64,000 bases of DNA from Takakia lepidozioides. Lineage: Eukaryota > Streptophyta > Takakiopsida > Takakiales > Takakiaceae. The stretch lies in assembly GCA_030704615.1 (NCBI GenBank), contig CM060734.1, positions 49,926,042-49,990,041 of the forward strand, in the 5' to 3' direction. Below, one piece after another: positions 33,691-44,214 of this stretch. Numbering within the stretch: the stretch's first letter is position 1; each line of letters starts with the position of its first letter. A program made the position numbers and the translations under genes. The notes beneath the pieces were generated by a model, which was not told the origin of the DNA, did no database searches, and saw nothing but the letters and a program-made list of their open reading frames with translations.

Positions 33691-35781
33691 GAAGATGAGC
33701 AGGAACGAGCTTTTCAAGAGCTCAAGGCGAGGTTGACCTCGGCGCCTATCTTGAGACGACCTATCAGGGGGCGTCCCTTTCAGCTGCATACGGATTGGAG
33801 CATGCTGGGGCTTGGAGCGGTGCTCACACAGGTGGATGATGAGGGAAGAGAGTTCGTAGTGGCTTACGCTAGCCGCTCGAACAACGCTGCAGAGGCTAAG
33901 TACAGCTCATATGAGGGAGAGTGCTTAGCTGCAGTGTGGGCCGTGGCACACTTCAGGTGCTATCTATACGGCAATCTTTTCACCCTTGTCACGGATCACC
34001 AGCCACTCAAGTGGTTGATGGAGTCAGACAAGCTTACGGGGAAGCTTGCACGGTGGGCACTTATACTCCAGGAGTATGACTTTCAGGTTGTGCATCGACC
34101 GGGTTTGGTCAATCGGGATGCGGATGGATTGAGTCGCAATCCATGCATGAGCCAGCAGGATGACACTGGAGCTCGGTGGCATGGTGAGACGGACGAGGAG
34201 ATGGTGCCGGGATGGCACGCATCTGCATTTTTGTGTATCTTGGCATCGGGAGGTCAGATTGGACCTACAACAGGGATGACTGTAGACGGAGTGTCTGAGG
34301 ACCCTGAGGCTAGTGATGAGCTAGGTGGTGCCAGAGATATACATGAGGATTCGGCTGTGTTGGACTACCTCCGCACGGGAGACACGGCAGCCATTGTGAC
34401 TGCCAGGGAGAGGGATCGGATCCTGCAACGAGCCAAGAGGTTCAAGTGGGAGGGGATACACCTACTTCGAGTGTGGGAGGGTGGTCGGGTGAGGATTGTG
34501 CCTCACCCCACACAGCGTGCACGGTTAGTGCGGCATGCCCATGAGGAGTTGGGGCATTTTGGAGTGCGACGCACTCACAGTTTACTGCAGGGGCAGTATT
34601 GGTGGCGTGGTATGCATACAGAGGTGCAACAGTTTGTGGCTAGGTGCATGGTGTGTGACAGGGTGCGTGCTTCATTCAACGCCCCTACACCACAGTTGCA
34701 TCCTTTACCTATCATGGGATTGGGCTACAGGTGGAGTCTTGACTTCGCAGGACCGTTGCCACTGACTATGCGCCACCACAGATATGTGTTGGTGATGGTG
34801 GAGCACTTCTCCAAGTGGATTGAGTTGGTTCCATTGCCTGACAAGGCTAGTGAGGGGGCTGCGTATGCATTCTTGGATCGTGTGCTTAGCCGATTTGGTG
34901 CTCCAGCTGAGGTACTCACGGACCAAGGGAGAGAGTTCTTGGGGGAGTTTCAGGCTTTGTGTGATAAAGCCTTGATAGACCACCGCACCACTTCTCGGGA
35001 TCATCCTGAGGCCGATGGCTTAGCAGAGAGAGTTGTTCAGACGGTGAAGAGGGGTTTGCGCAAGTATGGCTTGCAGAAGGGACACCTAGGAGATTGGGAT
35101 CTTCAGGTTCCTTGGTTAGCCATGGGCTACAGGTTCAGCAAACAAGCATCACTTGCCTCCTTCTCACCATATTTCCTTCTCTTTGGCCGAGAGCCGGATT
35201 TGCCTGCAGCCATTCGTAGGGACACTGCTCAAGTCCTTAACCTTGACGATCCGGACGTGTGGGTACGTGCATGTGATCAGCGTGCAGAGTTGTTCAAGAA
35301 AGTCATGCCCATGGCTTTTGAGAACCTTGCCATTGCACAGCACCGTGATACGTTGAGGTATGCCACTATACGTGGTGGAGGATATCGTCCTGGGGTTCGG
35401 AGGTTTAGCCCTGGTGACTATGTTTATTTGCAGCAGACTGCTCCTACGACTCTGGATGTTACTGCAGGGCGTGTTATTCTGAGGGTTCGAGAGGTGTTGC
35501 CCTCAGGGGTCCTGATCTTAGAGGGTCGGGATGGCATGACTTGGAAAGACCATGTGCGTAATTGTGCGCCATGTCACTTTCCCAATGTCGATGGCAGAGT
35601 TGACCCAAACTTGGCAGTGGTACCTGCAGGTTTGAGGTGCATGCTTTGTGGGTCTGCCAAAGGGGCAGCCACCATGCTGGTGTGTGATCGGTGCTCAAGG
35701 GGTTGGCATATGGGATGCTTGACACCACCTCTTGAGAAGGTTCCTGACGGAGATTGGTTGTGTCCACACTGCTTGGGATAG
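33685..35781 (+). CDS. RNase H - integrase - PHD finger polyprotein segment
   Basis: A 2.1-kb open frame. RNase H: FQLHTDWSMLGLGAVLTQVD, YSSYEGECLAAVWAV, LVTDHQPLKWLM and LVNRDADGLSR give the D-E-D-D set. Integrase zinc domain: HAHEELGHFGVRRTHSLLQG with CMVCDRVR (34527-34670). Core: WSLDFAGPLPLTMRHHRYVL, VLTDQGREFLGEFQ and DHPEADGLAERVVQ give the D-D-E triad. The GPY/F-like region reads FSPGDYVYLQQ, then GRVILRVREVLPSGVLILEG. The C-terminus is a PHD finger (next feature). The frame lies -1 relative to RT, joined around EWQW/EDEQERAFQELK at about 33690. The stop TAG is at 35779-35781. Confidence 0.9.
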   Translation, partial: AVEDEQERAFQELKARLTSAPILRRPIRGRPFQLHTDWSMLGLGAVLTQVDDEGREFVVAYASRSNNAAEAKYSSYEGECLAAVWAVAHFRCYLYGNLFTLVTDHQPLKWLMESDKLTGKLARWALILQEYDFQVVHRPGLVNRDADGLSRNPCMSQQDDTGARWHGETDEEMVPGWHASAFLCILASGGQIGPTTGMTVDGVSEDPEASDELGGARDIHEDSAVLDYLRTGDTAAIVTARERDRILQRAKRFKWEGIHLLRVWEGGRVRIVPHPTQRARLVRHAHEELGHFGVRRTHSLLQGQYWWRGMHTEVQQFVARCMVCDRVRASFNAPTPQLHPLPIMGLGYRWSLDFAGPLPLTMRHHRYVLVMVEHFSKWIELVPLPDKASEGAAYAFLDRVLSRFGAPAEVLTDQGREFLGEFQALCDKALIDHRTTSRDHPEADGLAERVVQTVKRGLRKYGLQKGHLGDWDLQVPWLAMGYRFSKQASLASFSPYFLLFGREPDLPAAIRRDTAQVLNLDDPDVWVRACDQRAELFKKVMPMAFENLAIAQHRDTLRYATIRGGGYRPGVRRFSPGDYVYLQQTAPTTLDVTAGRVILRVREVLPSGVLILEGRDGMTWKDHVRNCAPCHFPNVDGRVDPNLAVVPAGLRCMLCGSAKGAATMLVCDRCSRGWHMGCLTPPLEKVPDGDWLCPHCLG
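35635..35778 (+). CDS. PHD zinc finger at the integrase C-terminus
   Basis: RCMLCGSAKGAATMLVCDRC, SRGWHMGCLTPPLEKVPDGD and WLCPHCLG supply a complete C4-H-C3 set with the conserved Trp before the seventh Cys (WLCPHC). PHD fingers of this type read the methylation state of histone H3 Lys4 in host chromatin proteins. At the same place chromoviruses such as the neighbour at 20788 carry a chromodomain, so a targeting role for integration is a reasonable inference. The aromatic-cage residues were not modelled. Confidence 0.9.
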
Positions 35782-36041
35782 TGGCAGTGGACATGACTGG
35801 AGGCAGCTAACAAGACATGGGAGGCCAAGCTCATAGGAGTCAATACATGAGATCCCAAGCTCAAGTTCACAGGTTGCAAGACGGCGACTAACGATGGGGC
35901 AACTCTTGCACCCGGCCTCTTGATCTATCGAGTTTGAGTGTAGTAGGGATAGTGGTGGAGGACTTAGTGAGGCTATGGTCACTATCACATCTTGTGGCTA
36001 CCTGGACTTAGAGGGACCTAAGCACCAGCTAGGGGGGCGAT
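35782..36041 (+). other. 3' untranslated spacer and polypurine tract
   Basis: 260 nt without coding character. It ends in aggggggcga (36031-36040), a good plus-strand primer, directly followed by ttgtgtggac, the start of terminal module A. This marks A, not B, as the beginning of the biological U3. Confidence 0.65.
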
Positions 36042-37249
36042 TGTGTGGACTAGTGACTGCCATAGTGGGCAGCGTAGTGGCAGCCTAGTGACTGACTATA
36101 GCCTAGTGGTTGGACTAGTGGTAGACTAGTGGTATACTAGTGTGTGGTGTGCACATGTGTTGTGTGGTTTTGGACAGCGATGTAGTTGTGTAGCGATATG
36201 TATGCGCACGACAGCTGTCAAGTTATTTTACCACTAGTGTGAAACTAGCTAGGAAATAGCTATCTTTTACATATTGACATTTGGGATTGGCCCAAGTGTC
36301 AATCCAGGGGTCAAGGCAGATTTAGGCCCTGGAGTGGTTATCTTCACGGCAAGCGCGGGAGGCTCATCTTTCTCGAGTTGAGCCTCACCGCGCCTAGCTA
36401 TGGCGCCGTAGTGTGGATTCCCCATGGCGTGGGGTGCACTTGGCTTGACTTGTATTTGAGTGATGAGGTTATATATGCATGAGTTTATGCTTCAGCTTTG
36501 TGAGCTCGCATGAGCTTGTGCTTGTATTCTTCTTCTTTATCATTGTGTGGACTAGTGACTGCCATAGTGGGCAGCGTAGTGGCAGCCTAGTGACTGACTA
36601 GTTGTAGCCTAGTGGTTGGACTAGTGGCTGGACTAGTGGTAGACTAGTGGTATACTAGTGTGTGGTGTGCACATGTGTTGTGTGGTTTTGGACAGCGATG
36701 TAGTTGTGTAGCGATATGTATGCGCACGACAGCTGTCAAGTTATTTTACCACTAGTGTGAAACTAGCTAGGAAATAGCTATCTTTTACATATTGACATTT
36801 GAGATTGGCCCAAGTGTCAATCCAGGGGTCAAGGCAGATTTAGGCCCTGGAGTGGTTATCTTCACGGCAAGCGCGGGAGGCTCATCTTTCTCGAGTTGAG
36901 CCTCACCGCGCCTAGCTATGGCGCCGTAGTGTGGATTCCCCATGGCGTGGGGTGCACTTGGCTTGACTTGTATTTGAGTGATGAGGTTATATATGCATGA
37001 GTTTATGCTTCAGCTTTGTGAGCTCGCATGAGCTTGTGCTTGTATTCTTCTTCTTTATCATTGTGTGGACTAGTGACTGCCATAGTGGGCAGCGTAGTGG
37101 CAGCCTAGTGACTGACTAGTTGTAGCCTAGTGGTTGGACTAGTGGCTGGACTAGTGGTAGACTAGTGGTATACTAGTGTGTGGTGTGCACATGTGTTGTG
37201 TGGTTTTGGACAGCGATGTAGTTGTGTAGCGATATGTATGCGCACGACA
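36042..37249 (+). repeat. right terminal repeats: tandem A-B-A-B-A
   Basis: Modules: A1 36042-36215 (174 bp), B2 36216-36542, A2 36544-36733 (190 bp), B3 36734-37060, A3 37062-37249 (188 bp). A starts TGTGTGGACTAGTG and is rich in ctagtgg/actagtg; A1 lacks 16 bp present in A2 and A3, which are the same. A-B junctions read GACAGCTGTC, a perfect palindrome resembling a two-LTR circle junction. B-A junctions read TTTATCAttgtgtgg. The element therefore ends in about 2.5 LTRs, while its left end has only B. Confidence 0.85.
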
Positions 37250-37253
37250 ACCT

Positions 37254-38118
37254 GTAGCAAGGAATCACAAACAACCTACAAAGGACAACAAGCGCGTGAG
37301 GCTACGTGAGAGAGAAGAAAACGAATGGCCATACGTGAAGAAAACACGTGGGATCTGCCCAAACTAGATCCCCTCTCATTAAACCCTAATTGCAGACGCG
37401 TTACATGGAATGTGGCCAATCGGAGAAGAGATGCACTTGGATACTCTAGGCATGCTTATAATTTCTAGGAATTTGGGATAGATCTACATAAGTTACAACA
37501 ACGAATTTGGCTCAAATGAGCCGTATTAAGTGCCAGGATCCAATGACAGCTCCAAGCGCACCTGGGTGAATCCCTCCAAGAATTAAAGAGGCGCTACTGG
37601 CTTAGATAGAATATTGTAAGGGGAGCCCCCACGGAATCGCCCCTTGCGAAGGGGCGCAAAAAAGACGTCCCTTCACAAGGGGCAATCCAGTTTCACAGCG
37701 CCCCCACCTAACACCTTTGTCTTTTCCTACAGGCCGGCAACCTTATAGAATACTATTGATTTCCATCCACAATAAGTTATATTTTAGGAGAGGGAATGAT
37801 TTTTTACATCATCATCCAAAACTTAAATTAATTGTCATTTACTATGTCATGGGCCTACATGGCAATTGGTGCCAAGATTTTTAGAGGGGTGAATGGAAAG
37901 GTGTCTATAGAACCACCCTTTCTCTTTTTATGGGGTGATTCCCTCATGGGGCGCTTGCTTCGGGGCGTTTGGGAGTGCCCATGGAACCTGGCACTAAATA
38001 AGGTATGCACAGCCTCTGTGTAATAATCTACTGCGTCGTATCTAATAATGTAATGCATGTGTTTATGACAGAGGCATACAGACCACCATGTTTTCAATAT
38101 ATTTTCTTTTGTTTTGGG
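37254..38118. other. spacer, no gene seen
   Basis: Host sequence right of the retrotransposon. A GC-rich hairpin (gcccctt/aaggggc, about 37639-37656) lies in a context related to the repeat at 615-690. The short frames around 37832-38023 show no family resemblance. Confidence 0.4.
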
Positions 38119-38238
38119 ATATTGTTGGGACAATTCAGAAGGATTTCAAACAGTGACTCGAAGCTTGTGGGGGTTGGTATATTGTTGGGACAATTCAGAA
38201 AGATTTCAAACAGTGACTCGAAGCTTGCGGGGGTTGGT
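38119..38238 (+). repeat. 60-bp tandem duplication
   Basis: Two adjacent copies of a 60-bp unit (attgttgggacaattcagaa, then gatttcaaacagtgactcga) differ at only a few positions. This is a young local duplication. Confidence 0.85.
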
Positions 38239-38262
38239 ATCCTGTGAGCACAGCGTGGGCAC

Positions 38263-38282
38263 GCTCACGTGAGCATGCTCAC
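38263..38282. other. two overlapping perfect palindromes with a CACGTG core
   Basis: GCTCACGTGAGC (38263-38274) and GTGAGCATGCTCAC (38269-38282) are both self-complementary and overlap by six bases. CACGTG is the G-box core bound by plant bHLH and bZIP factors, but no gene lies nearby, so a regulatory role is unsupported. A related, imperfect sequence occurs at 47810-47835. Confidence 0.6.
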
Positions 38283-38394
38283 GGTTGTTAGGGTTGTATG
38301 TTTTTAAACCGCGGTCATAGGAATTACCTGTTTTGAGGCACGGTGCATTTTATAGGGTGCAGTTGCACCAAAACGATAAACTATCTGATCTATT

Positions 38395-38911
38395 TCAATT
38401 TCGCATTGAGAAAATAAAATTAAGTAGTAGTTTCGGGAGTGAGAGTTTTAATTTCGCACTGAGAAAATAAAATTAAGTAGTAGTTTCGGGAGTGAGAGTT
38501 TTAATTTCGCACTAAGAAATTAAAATTAAGTAGGAGTTTCGGGAATGAGAGTTTTAATTTTGCACTGAGAAAATAATGTTAAGTAATAGTTTCGGGAGTG
38601 AGAGTTTTAATTTCGCACTGAGGAAATAACATTAAGTAGGAGTTTCGGGAGTGAGAGTTTTTATTTCCCACTTAGGAAATAATATTAAGTATGAGTCTCG
38701 GGAGGGAGAGTTTTAATTTCGCACTGAGAAAATAAAATTAAGATGGAGTTTCGGGAGTGAGAGTTTTTAATTTCGCAATGAGAAAATAAAATTAAGTAGG
38801 AGTTTCGGGGGTGAGAGTTCTAATTTCGCACTGAGAAAATAAAATTAAGTAGGAGTTTCGGGAGTGAGAGTTTTAATTTCGCACTGAGAAGATAATATTA
38901 AGTAGGAGTTT
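38395..38911 (+). repeat. 53-bp tandem array, left part
   Basis: Nearly ten head-to-tail copies of a 53-bp unit, of the form aatttcgcactgagaaaata then aaattaagtaggagtttcgg and gagtgagagtttt. Units diverge by about 5-15 percent. The array breaks at aggagttt and resumes at 47320 beyond the LINE. Confidence 0.9.
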
Positions 38912-39585
38912 ATTTTTATTTTTTATTTTTTTTATTTTTAAATGTGAAATATATCATTTATTCCAGAATTGAGGGGAAAAAAATAAAACCCCTTTTGCAC
39001 CATGAGGGCTACACACTGTAGTCAGTGAAGGGCGATCCATTGCCTGCTACTAAAGTGTAGCAGTGTGCTAAAAGAGAGCGAACCTCTCACAACAACCTAG
39101 CCCTGACCGAGAGACTTCTAAAAAGTTAAGCCTGCAGCTGAGATTATCGAGGAGCTAATCTACAACTACACTTAACGAAAATTTAGCCTGGAAGTAGTGG
39201 TGGGGTGCTTGACGTGTTTCCAGTTCACGTCTCTCTCAAATTCCGGCGAGGCCATGGAGTGGAGCTCTGAGGTCTCTCCAGCGCTGAGGGGGGAGAGCGT
39301 TCCAAATACAATGTTCCTGCTCGTTGCTTTGACGAATGACGCCATGGCAGGCCCACGTCGCCCTGAATGATGCATGGATTGCTGGCGCTTGCCTTGGAGT
39401 CCTGTGCAGTCTGCAACACATTTTGCCCAAGCTTTTTTCGACTCTGTTAAAAGATCTTTGTACACCATTGCCAACAAAGCTGAGGTACTGATTGTCTCTT
39501 TGCTAAAGGTCTTTTTACATCTAGCACGCCATAGGTGCCATAACGTAGAAGTGCGAAGAGTCTCGAAGACTGGACATGGAAAGGA

Positions 39586-40449
39586 TCAGCCCTTGGTTGT
39601 TTTGTTGTAATTAAGTAGCAGATCCAGCGGGCCAATATTTGAGAGACTCCAATGTCTGTAGAATACCTTGATGAAGGGCCAGATTTTGGCTGGAGCTATA
39701 CAGGTCAGATGGCAGTGCTCATGAGATTCAATGATACTCGAGGAGCAGCATCGACATAGAAGGGCTTCATGGAATTGCAGCCATTCTCCCACTTTTAGGG
39801 CTCTGTTTGCTACTTGCCATAAAAACGCTGAGATCTTGGCCGGCCTAATTTTTAGCCAGATAGAAGACCAGATTGCTGACCAGTTCTCATTCAAGAAACC
39901 AAAGTGACTCCATTTGCTATTCCACTTAGTGGAGAGGGCTGGCTGTGTGTTAAGAGCCCTATAAGCCATCTTGGGGGTGTAGGTAAGAAGGGGTGATGCA
40001 GCTCGGCCAAAGGTCCATTCCCATTCCTTGGGGTCCAGCTGGAGGTCCGCCAGAGGTCTTCCCAGGATCCAAACAAATGTGGAGGTATTGACCCAGGACA
40101 GGACAGGTATGGTAAGAGGTGGTTGGGGATCAAACTCTTTGAACTTAGATGACCAGTTGCAAATTCTCACTGGGGTATGAATGAAACGGGGGAAGAGGGT
40201 TTGGGATTGCGAAACCAAGATCAGCACAAGAGTTCGGGATTTATATGGTAAGCAAACCCTAAGAAGTGAGTATCTGTGGCAAAAATCACCAATATGATGG
40301 TGAGCCTGTTGCTTATGACTCCTAATGTCCAGCAGTTTGTGGAGGGGGTCAGTGGTCCCGCCTGCAGCGACAGGGACCAGGTTTGAGGTATAGAATTTAT
40401 GACCGCCTGTAGCCCGACCTTGGCTCTGATTGACCCCAGAATAGGGCAA
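39586..40449 (-). pseudogene. LINE ORF2 C-terminal part with zf-RVT
   Basis: The minus-strand frame contains PAKISAFLWQVANRALKVGE and CRCCSSSIIESHEHCHLTCI, the zinc-binding reverse-transcriptase-associated domain found at the end of plant LINE ORF2. It is separated from the RT frame (ending at 40996) by one or more frame changes in 40450-40996. Confidence 0.8.
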
Positions 40450-40995
40450 ATTGTGTCAATATGCAGGAAGCCTGTAGGCGACCACAGGTGTTTTAGTTGA
40501 CTGATGCCCCTGCTGTCCCAGGCAGACCACTTTTTTGCCAGCGATTTTTCAGATTGTGTGGGCATGTTGGTGTTCAAAAATAGGTGCTAGCGGAGGGTTT
40601 CCTCGAATGTTTCTGGCTCTTTTTTGCGGAGAAAAGGTCTCAGTGTAGCCCAAGCTTTCCAGATGACGTTCCAAAGGGACGATCCCACTATTTTGTGCTT
40701 GAATCCCTGTGTGATCCAGCGAATGGAGGGGTGCCATCTAGAGGTCTTTAGGGGACTTGCCATCACCAGATTACCCACCACCAAAAACAACCACCAACCA
40801 CCTTCTAGGCCTAAGAATCTTGGCAGCCATTTTCCGAGGAGTGTTGTGATTTGGATTTCTGGGTCCAGAACCCCCAGTCCTCCCTGTTTTTTTGGCTGGC
40901 AGATGGTGCTGGTCCTTGAGGACCTGTTGTAGTTGTGGTGGAACTTCCACCAAGTGCTGGCCCTTGAGCATTCCCTGCTACTGGCCCCACTATAT

Positions 40996-42723
40996 TCACA
41001 GTATTCCCAGCTCGAGTTGCACTACTTCCCACACTCCCTGTCCCCCCAAAGCTAGATCCAGGCTGCCCGCCTGATCCCCCTGAGCCGACACCTTCGTTGG
41101 CATGTGATCCAAGTGCTCCACTTGATCCAGGTCCAACCCAATCTGTCTCCAGGAGACCTGTGGCCTGACTTTTTGGCCCACTTTGCTAGCTCCCCAAATG
41201 AAATTCCGCAATAAGGCTTTGTATTCCCCAATTTGTCTTTTAGAAGGGCGCCATGATGTTGCGTAGAACCATAGGCCAGCTGAGAGAATTTGGTTGGCCA
41301 CAAGTGCCCAACCTGTGATTGAGAGGAACTTAGAGCCCCAGAAAGTGAGGTTTCTTTTAATCTTGGAAAGAATGGGTGCGAATCGTTGTTCATCGGTGAT
41401 ATCAAGCCCATAGGTGTATCCTAGCAACGTTGTCGTCTGGTTAGGTTGCAGCCATGTTAGGCCCCAGGCCTGGCCCCAAGAGGGCAGTTGTCCTAGAAGG
41501 GATTTGGATTTATCTCCAGCGAGGATGGCACAGGTTTTGTTCCAGTTGACCTTGAAACCGGAAGCTTCGCAGAACTTCCCCAAAGTTGCTGCAGTTCTGT
41601 CGAGGTTGGTCTGGCTTGCTTGCAACATAAGGAAAGTATCATCTACATACATGGCTTCCCTGATGTAAGCAGGCTGGTTAGTTATGTAGTTTGTGATTCT
41701 AAGACCCAAAATCTGTGTGTCTGCTTGTAGCATGTAACCAAGTGTGTCGGCGGCAATAATGAAGAGGAAAGGAGCCACTGGGCAGCCTTGACGGACAGAT
41801 CGAAACAAGTTGAATGGCATTGACACTGCACCGTTGATGATCACCCTGCTGGTTGACCCCTTCAATAGAATGCGCACCCATCGACAAAAGGAGGGAGGCA
41901 CACCGATCTTGGCCAGGGTGCCCATGAGGAAAGGCCATTCTACCCTGTCAAACGCTTTCTCAAAGTCTAGAAGGATTAGGGCAATAGCCTGCTGGGTTTG
42001 AAGGGCATATTGGGGAAGCTCCTGTGCCAGAAGAAGATTATCCATGATATATCTTCCCTTAATAAAGCCCGAGTGGCTAGGTCTAATGATTGACGGGAGC
42101 AGAGGCTGAAGACGTAGAGCCAAGCATTTGGCTATAATCTTATAAGCAACATTGAGGAGGGTTATGGGCCTGTAGTTGCTTAAGTCCGTCCTGTCACCCT
42201 TTTTGAAAATCAGAGAGATGACTCCATGTGACATGCTCCCCAACATATGGTTCGCATGAAAGATGTGGTTGGCCGTGGCCCCAAAGTCAAGCGAGATGTC
42301 AGGCCACAACCTTTTGTAAAATTCCACCGGGACTCCATCTATCCTTGGACATTTCCCGTCTTTCAGCTTGGAAAGGGCCAGCTCAAGCTCTCCTTCTGAG
42401 AGAGGCCCTTCTAGAGCCTCGGCTATAGGTGGGGCAATGAGAAGAGGGGAGTGCGCCAGGCAAGCATCAAGTGTGTCTGCTTCTACAGGTCTGTCACTCA
42501 TAAAGAGGGTCTGAAAGTGGCTGGCAGCGAATGAAGCCATGGGTTTGGGGTCTGTGAATGTCAGTCCCAATGCCCTGTCAGCTAGTTCAGAAATTGTCTG
42601 CCCTGCCTTTCTAAGCCCGGTTTTTGCAAAGAAATACTTGGACATTTTTTCTCCCTTGGATGACCAGTTAACACTTGCTGACATCGTAAGCTTCTGCTCC
42701 TGCAGGTCTTGGAAGAATTGCAA
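40996..42723 (-). pseudogene. LINE ORF2 reverse transcriptase
   Basis: A long minus-strand frame with LINE RT blocks: GVISLIFKKGDRTDLSNYRP, ITLLNVAYKIIAKCLALRLQ, SHSGFIKGRYIMDNLLLAQE, LILLDFEKAFDRVEWPFLMG, SVRQGCPVAPFLFIIAADTL and the catalytic box YVDDTFLML. The conserved D of DFEKAFDRV and the DD pair are present, so the catalytic core looks intact. Both ends of the frame run out of register: upstream to endonuclease and downstream to zf-RVT. Confidence 0.9.
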
Positions 42724-43788
42724 GTTTTGTTTTGCTTCCAGGTAGGTATTGTATCTTGATCACAGCGGGGAGATTCCATTTTTCTTTGACAGACTGAGAG
42801 GCATTTGATGAGGGCCCTTACCCTCCTTTTCCTAGTGGCTGCAATCTCTCTACTCATCTGCTGACTGGCTGCCCCCACTGCTACGAGCTTGGTCATGAAC
42901 CTATCTGAAGGGTTCTGGGAGGCCGCACCAGCCCGAGACCAGGCTGTCCGCAAGCCTTGTGCGAACTCCGGGATCTGTAACAGAGAGACATTCATTTTGT
43001 AAAGACCCTTGCCCCTTGGGCAAGTGTTTGGAATATCCAATGAAGCCTCAATGACGGCGTGATCAAAGCCGGGGTGGATGGGCTGTTGAGGTAGCCTCCG
43101 GGACCATTGAATGCAGTCCAAGGAGGCGTAGAATCTGTCCAATCTGGCCATCTGGAGATCGGCGAGGGCTCTGTTATTTGACCAAGTGAAGACAGGGCCT
43201 GAGGGGGGCGGAGGCCCCCTGTTCACCATTTCTATTTCCACCATATTGTGGTTGAGGGTGAGGGAGTGCCAGTGTTGAGTCTCTGTCACGTCTGGGTTAA
43301 ACTGACCAAGACCCCGTCTGTCGGTAGGAGACTCAACCATATTGAAGTCCCCTGCCAACATCCAGAAATCTATGTCCTGTTTTAATTTCATGTTGGTGTT
43401 TATGGACCCCCAGCCGGCCACCGTTGGCTGGGAGGTCTATGGCACAATACTGAACTCTACCTGGAACCCAAGAGCCTTTTGAGACAATATACTGAAAGAG
43501 GGATGGGGAAACCAAGATGGCGGTGCCTCCTCTGGAACCTTTAGAAGTTGGTTTTCATAGGGAGTTTGCTCGTGGCCAGAGATTGTCTGAGAGTGAAGCG
43601 ATTTTCCCTAGATCGATTTTGTGTTCTTGCAGGAAGAGAATTGCATCTTTCCGAAGATAAGGGGTAAGAAAATTCTTGACGCTAGCGTGCTTTGGGGAAG
43701 CATTATCCGCCCCAAAGCCCCTGATGTTCCAATAAGCCATGTCAATCAACATGGGGATGGAAGGCAAGGCTGAGATGATCAATCTCAT
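42582..43788 (-). pseudogene. LINE ORF2 AP-type endonuclease, in three frames
   Basis: Pieces of the endonuclease appear in order but in different frames. The first, MAYWNIRGFGADNASPKHAS with LFLQEHKID, ends at a stop near 43555. The second, GTAILVSPSL-like sequence with GRVQYCAIDLPANGG, covers 43333-43515. The third, MLAGDFNMVESPTDRRG, FTWSNNRALADLQMARLDRF and GFDHAVIEASL, covers 42582-43421. These are the N, E, DFN, RLDR and SDH-equivalent motifs of the exonuclease-endonuclease-phosphatase fold used to nick the target. The last motif reads FDH instead of SDH. Confidence 0.8.
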
Positions 43789-44214
43789 TTGATGGCCTCT
43801 GACTTAAACACTTGAATTTAACCCTCTTATCAGAGGGGAGGAGGCTGTTGACCCAAACGTAAGGGCTGGGAGGTGAGGGAGGTCTTTTTAGGATTTGAAC
43901 CATGATGAGGTGGGAGGTATCCACATGAGAATTTGGAATTATCTGATCTGGGTGCGGGGTTGTTGCCAAACAAGAGGGATTTTGGGAAAGTTTTTTGAAA
44001 AAGGCTGAGTTGCTTGTGCTAAGGATGGGAGGGTGATAGAGGTCAGAGAGGTAAGAGAGGTCCGAGGGTGATGCATCTATAGGCAGGCTGATAGCCGGGA
44101 GGGTTTTCCTGGCGGAATGCCTAGCATCAGCAGAGGGGCGGATACATAGAACCCAACATCTCTTCCTATCCTTTGAGTCAGCCTGGAACAGAAAGAATGG
44201 CAGGGGCTGGGGGC

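Larger units (their letters stand above)
24648..37249 (+). mobile_element. Ty3/gypsy retrotransposon encoding a DNA methyltransferase and a PHD finger
   Basis: This 12.6-kb element starts TGTCAAG (24648) and ends CGACA (37249). ACCT lies directly outside both ends (24644-24647 and 37250-37253); AACCT if the shared A is counted. Order: terminal module B, leader with a G-rich minisatellite, gag, protease, C5 cytosine methyltransferase, RT, RNase H, integrase, PHD finger, purine tract, then terminal modules A-B-A-B-A. RT before integrase and the YIDD box place it in Ty3/gypsy. The three B copies differ from each other at only one or two of 327 positions, so the insertion looks recent. Even so, the pol reading frame steps back one base at three places and holds one UAG. 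It may be an active element that uses recoding, a copy mobilised in trans, or a copy damaged by assembly indels. Confidence 0.9.

Noticed and set aside
38263-38274. G-box promoter element
   Set aside because: CACGTG is present but the nearest host gene start is more than 14 kb away.
38395-38911. Possible regulatory or CRISPR-like repeat
   Set aside because: Direct 53-bp units without spacers: a plain tandem array.
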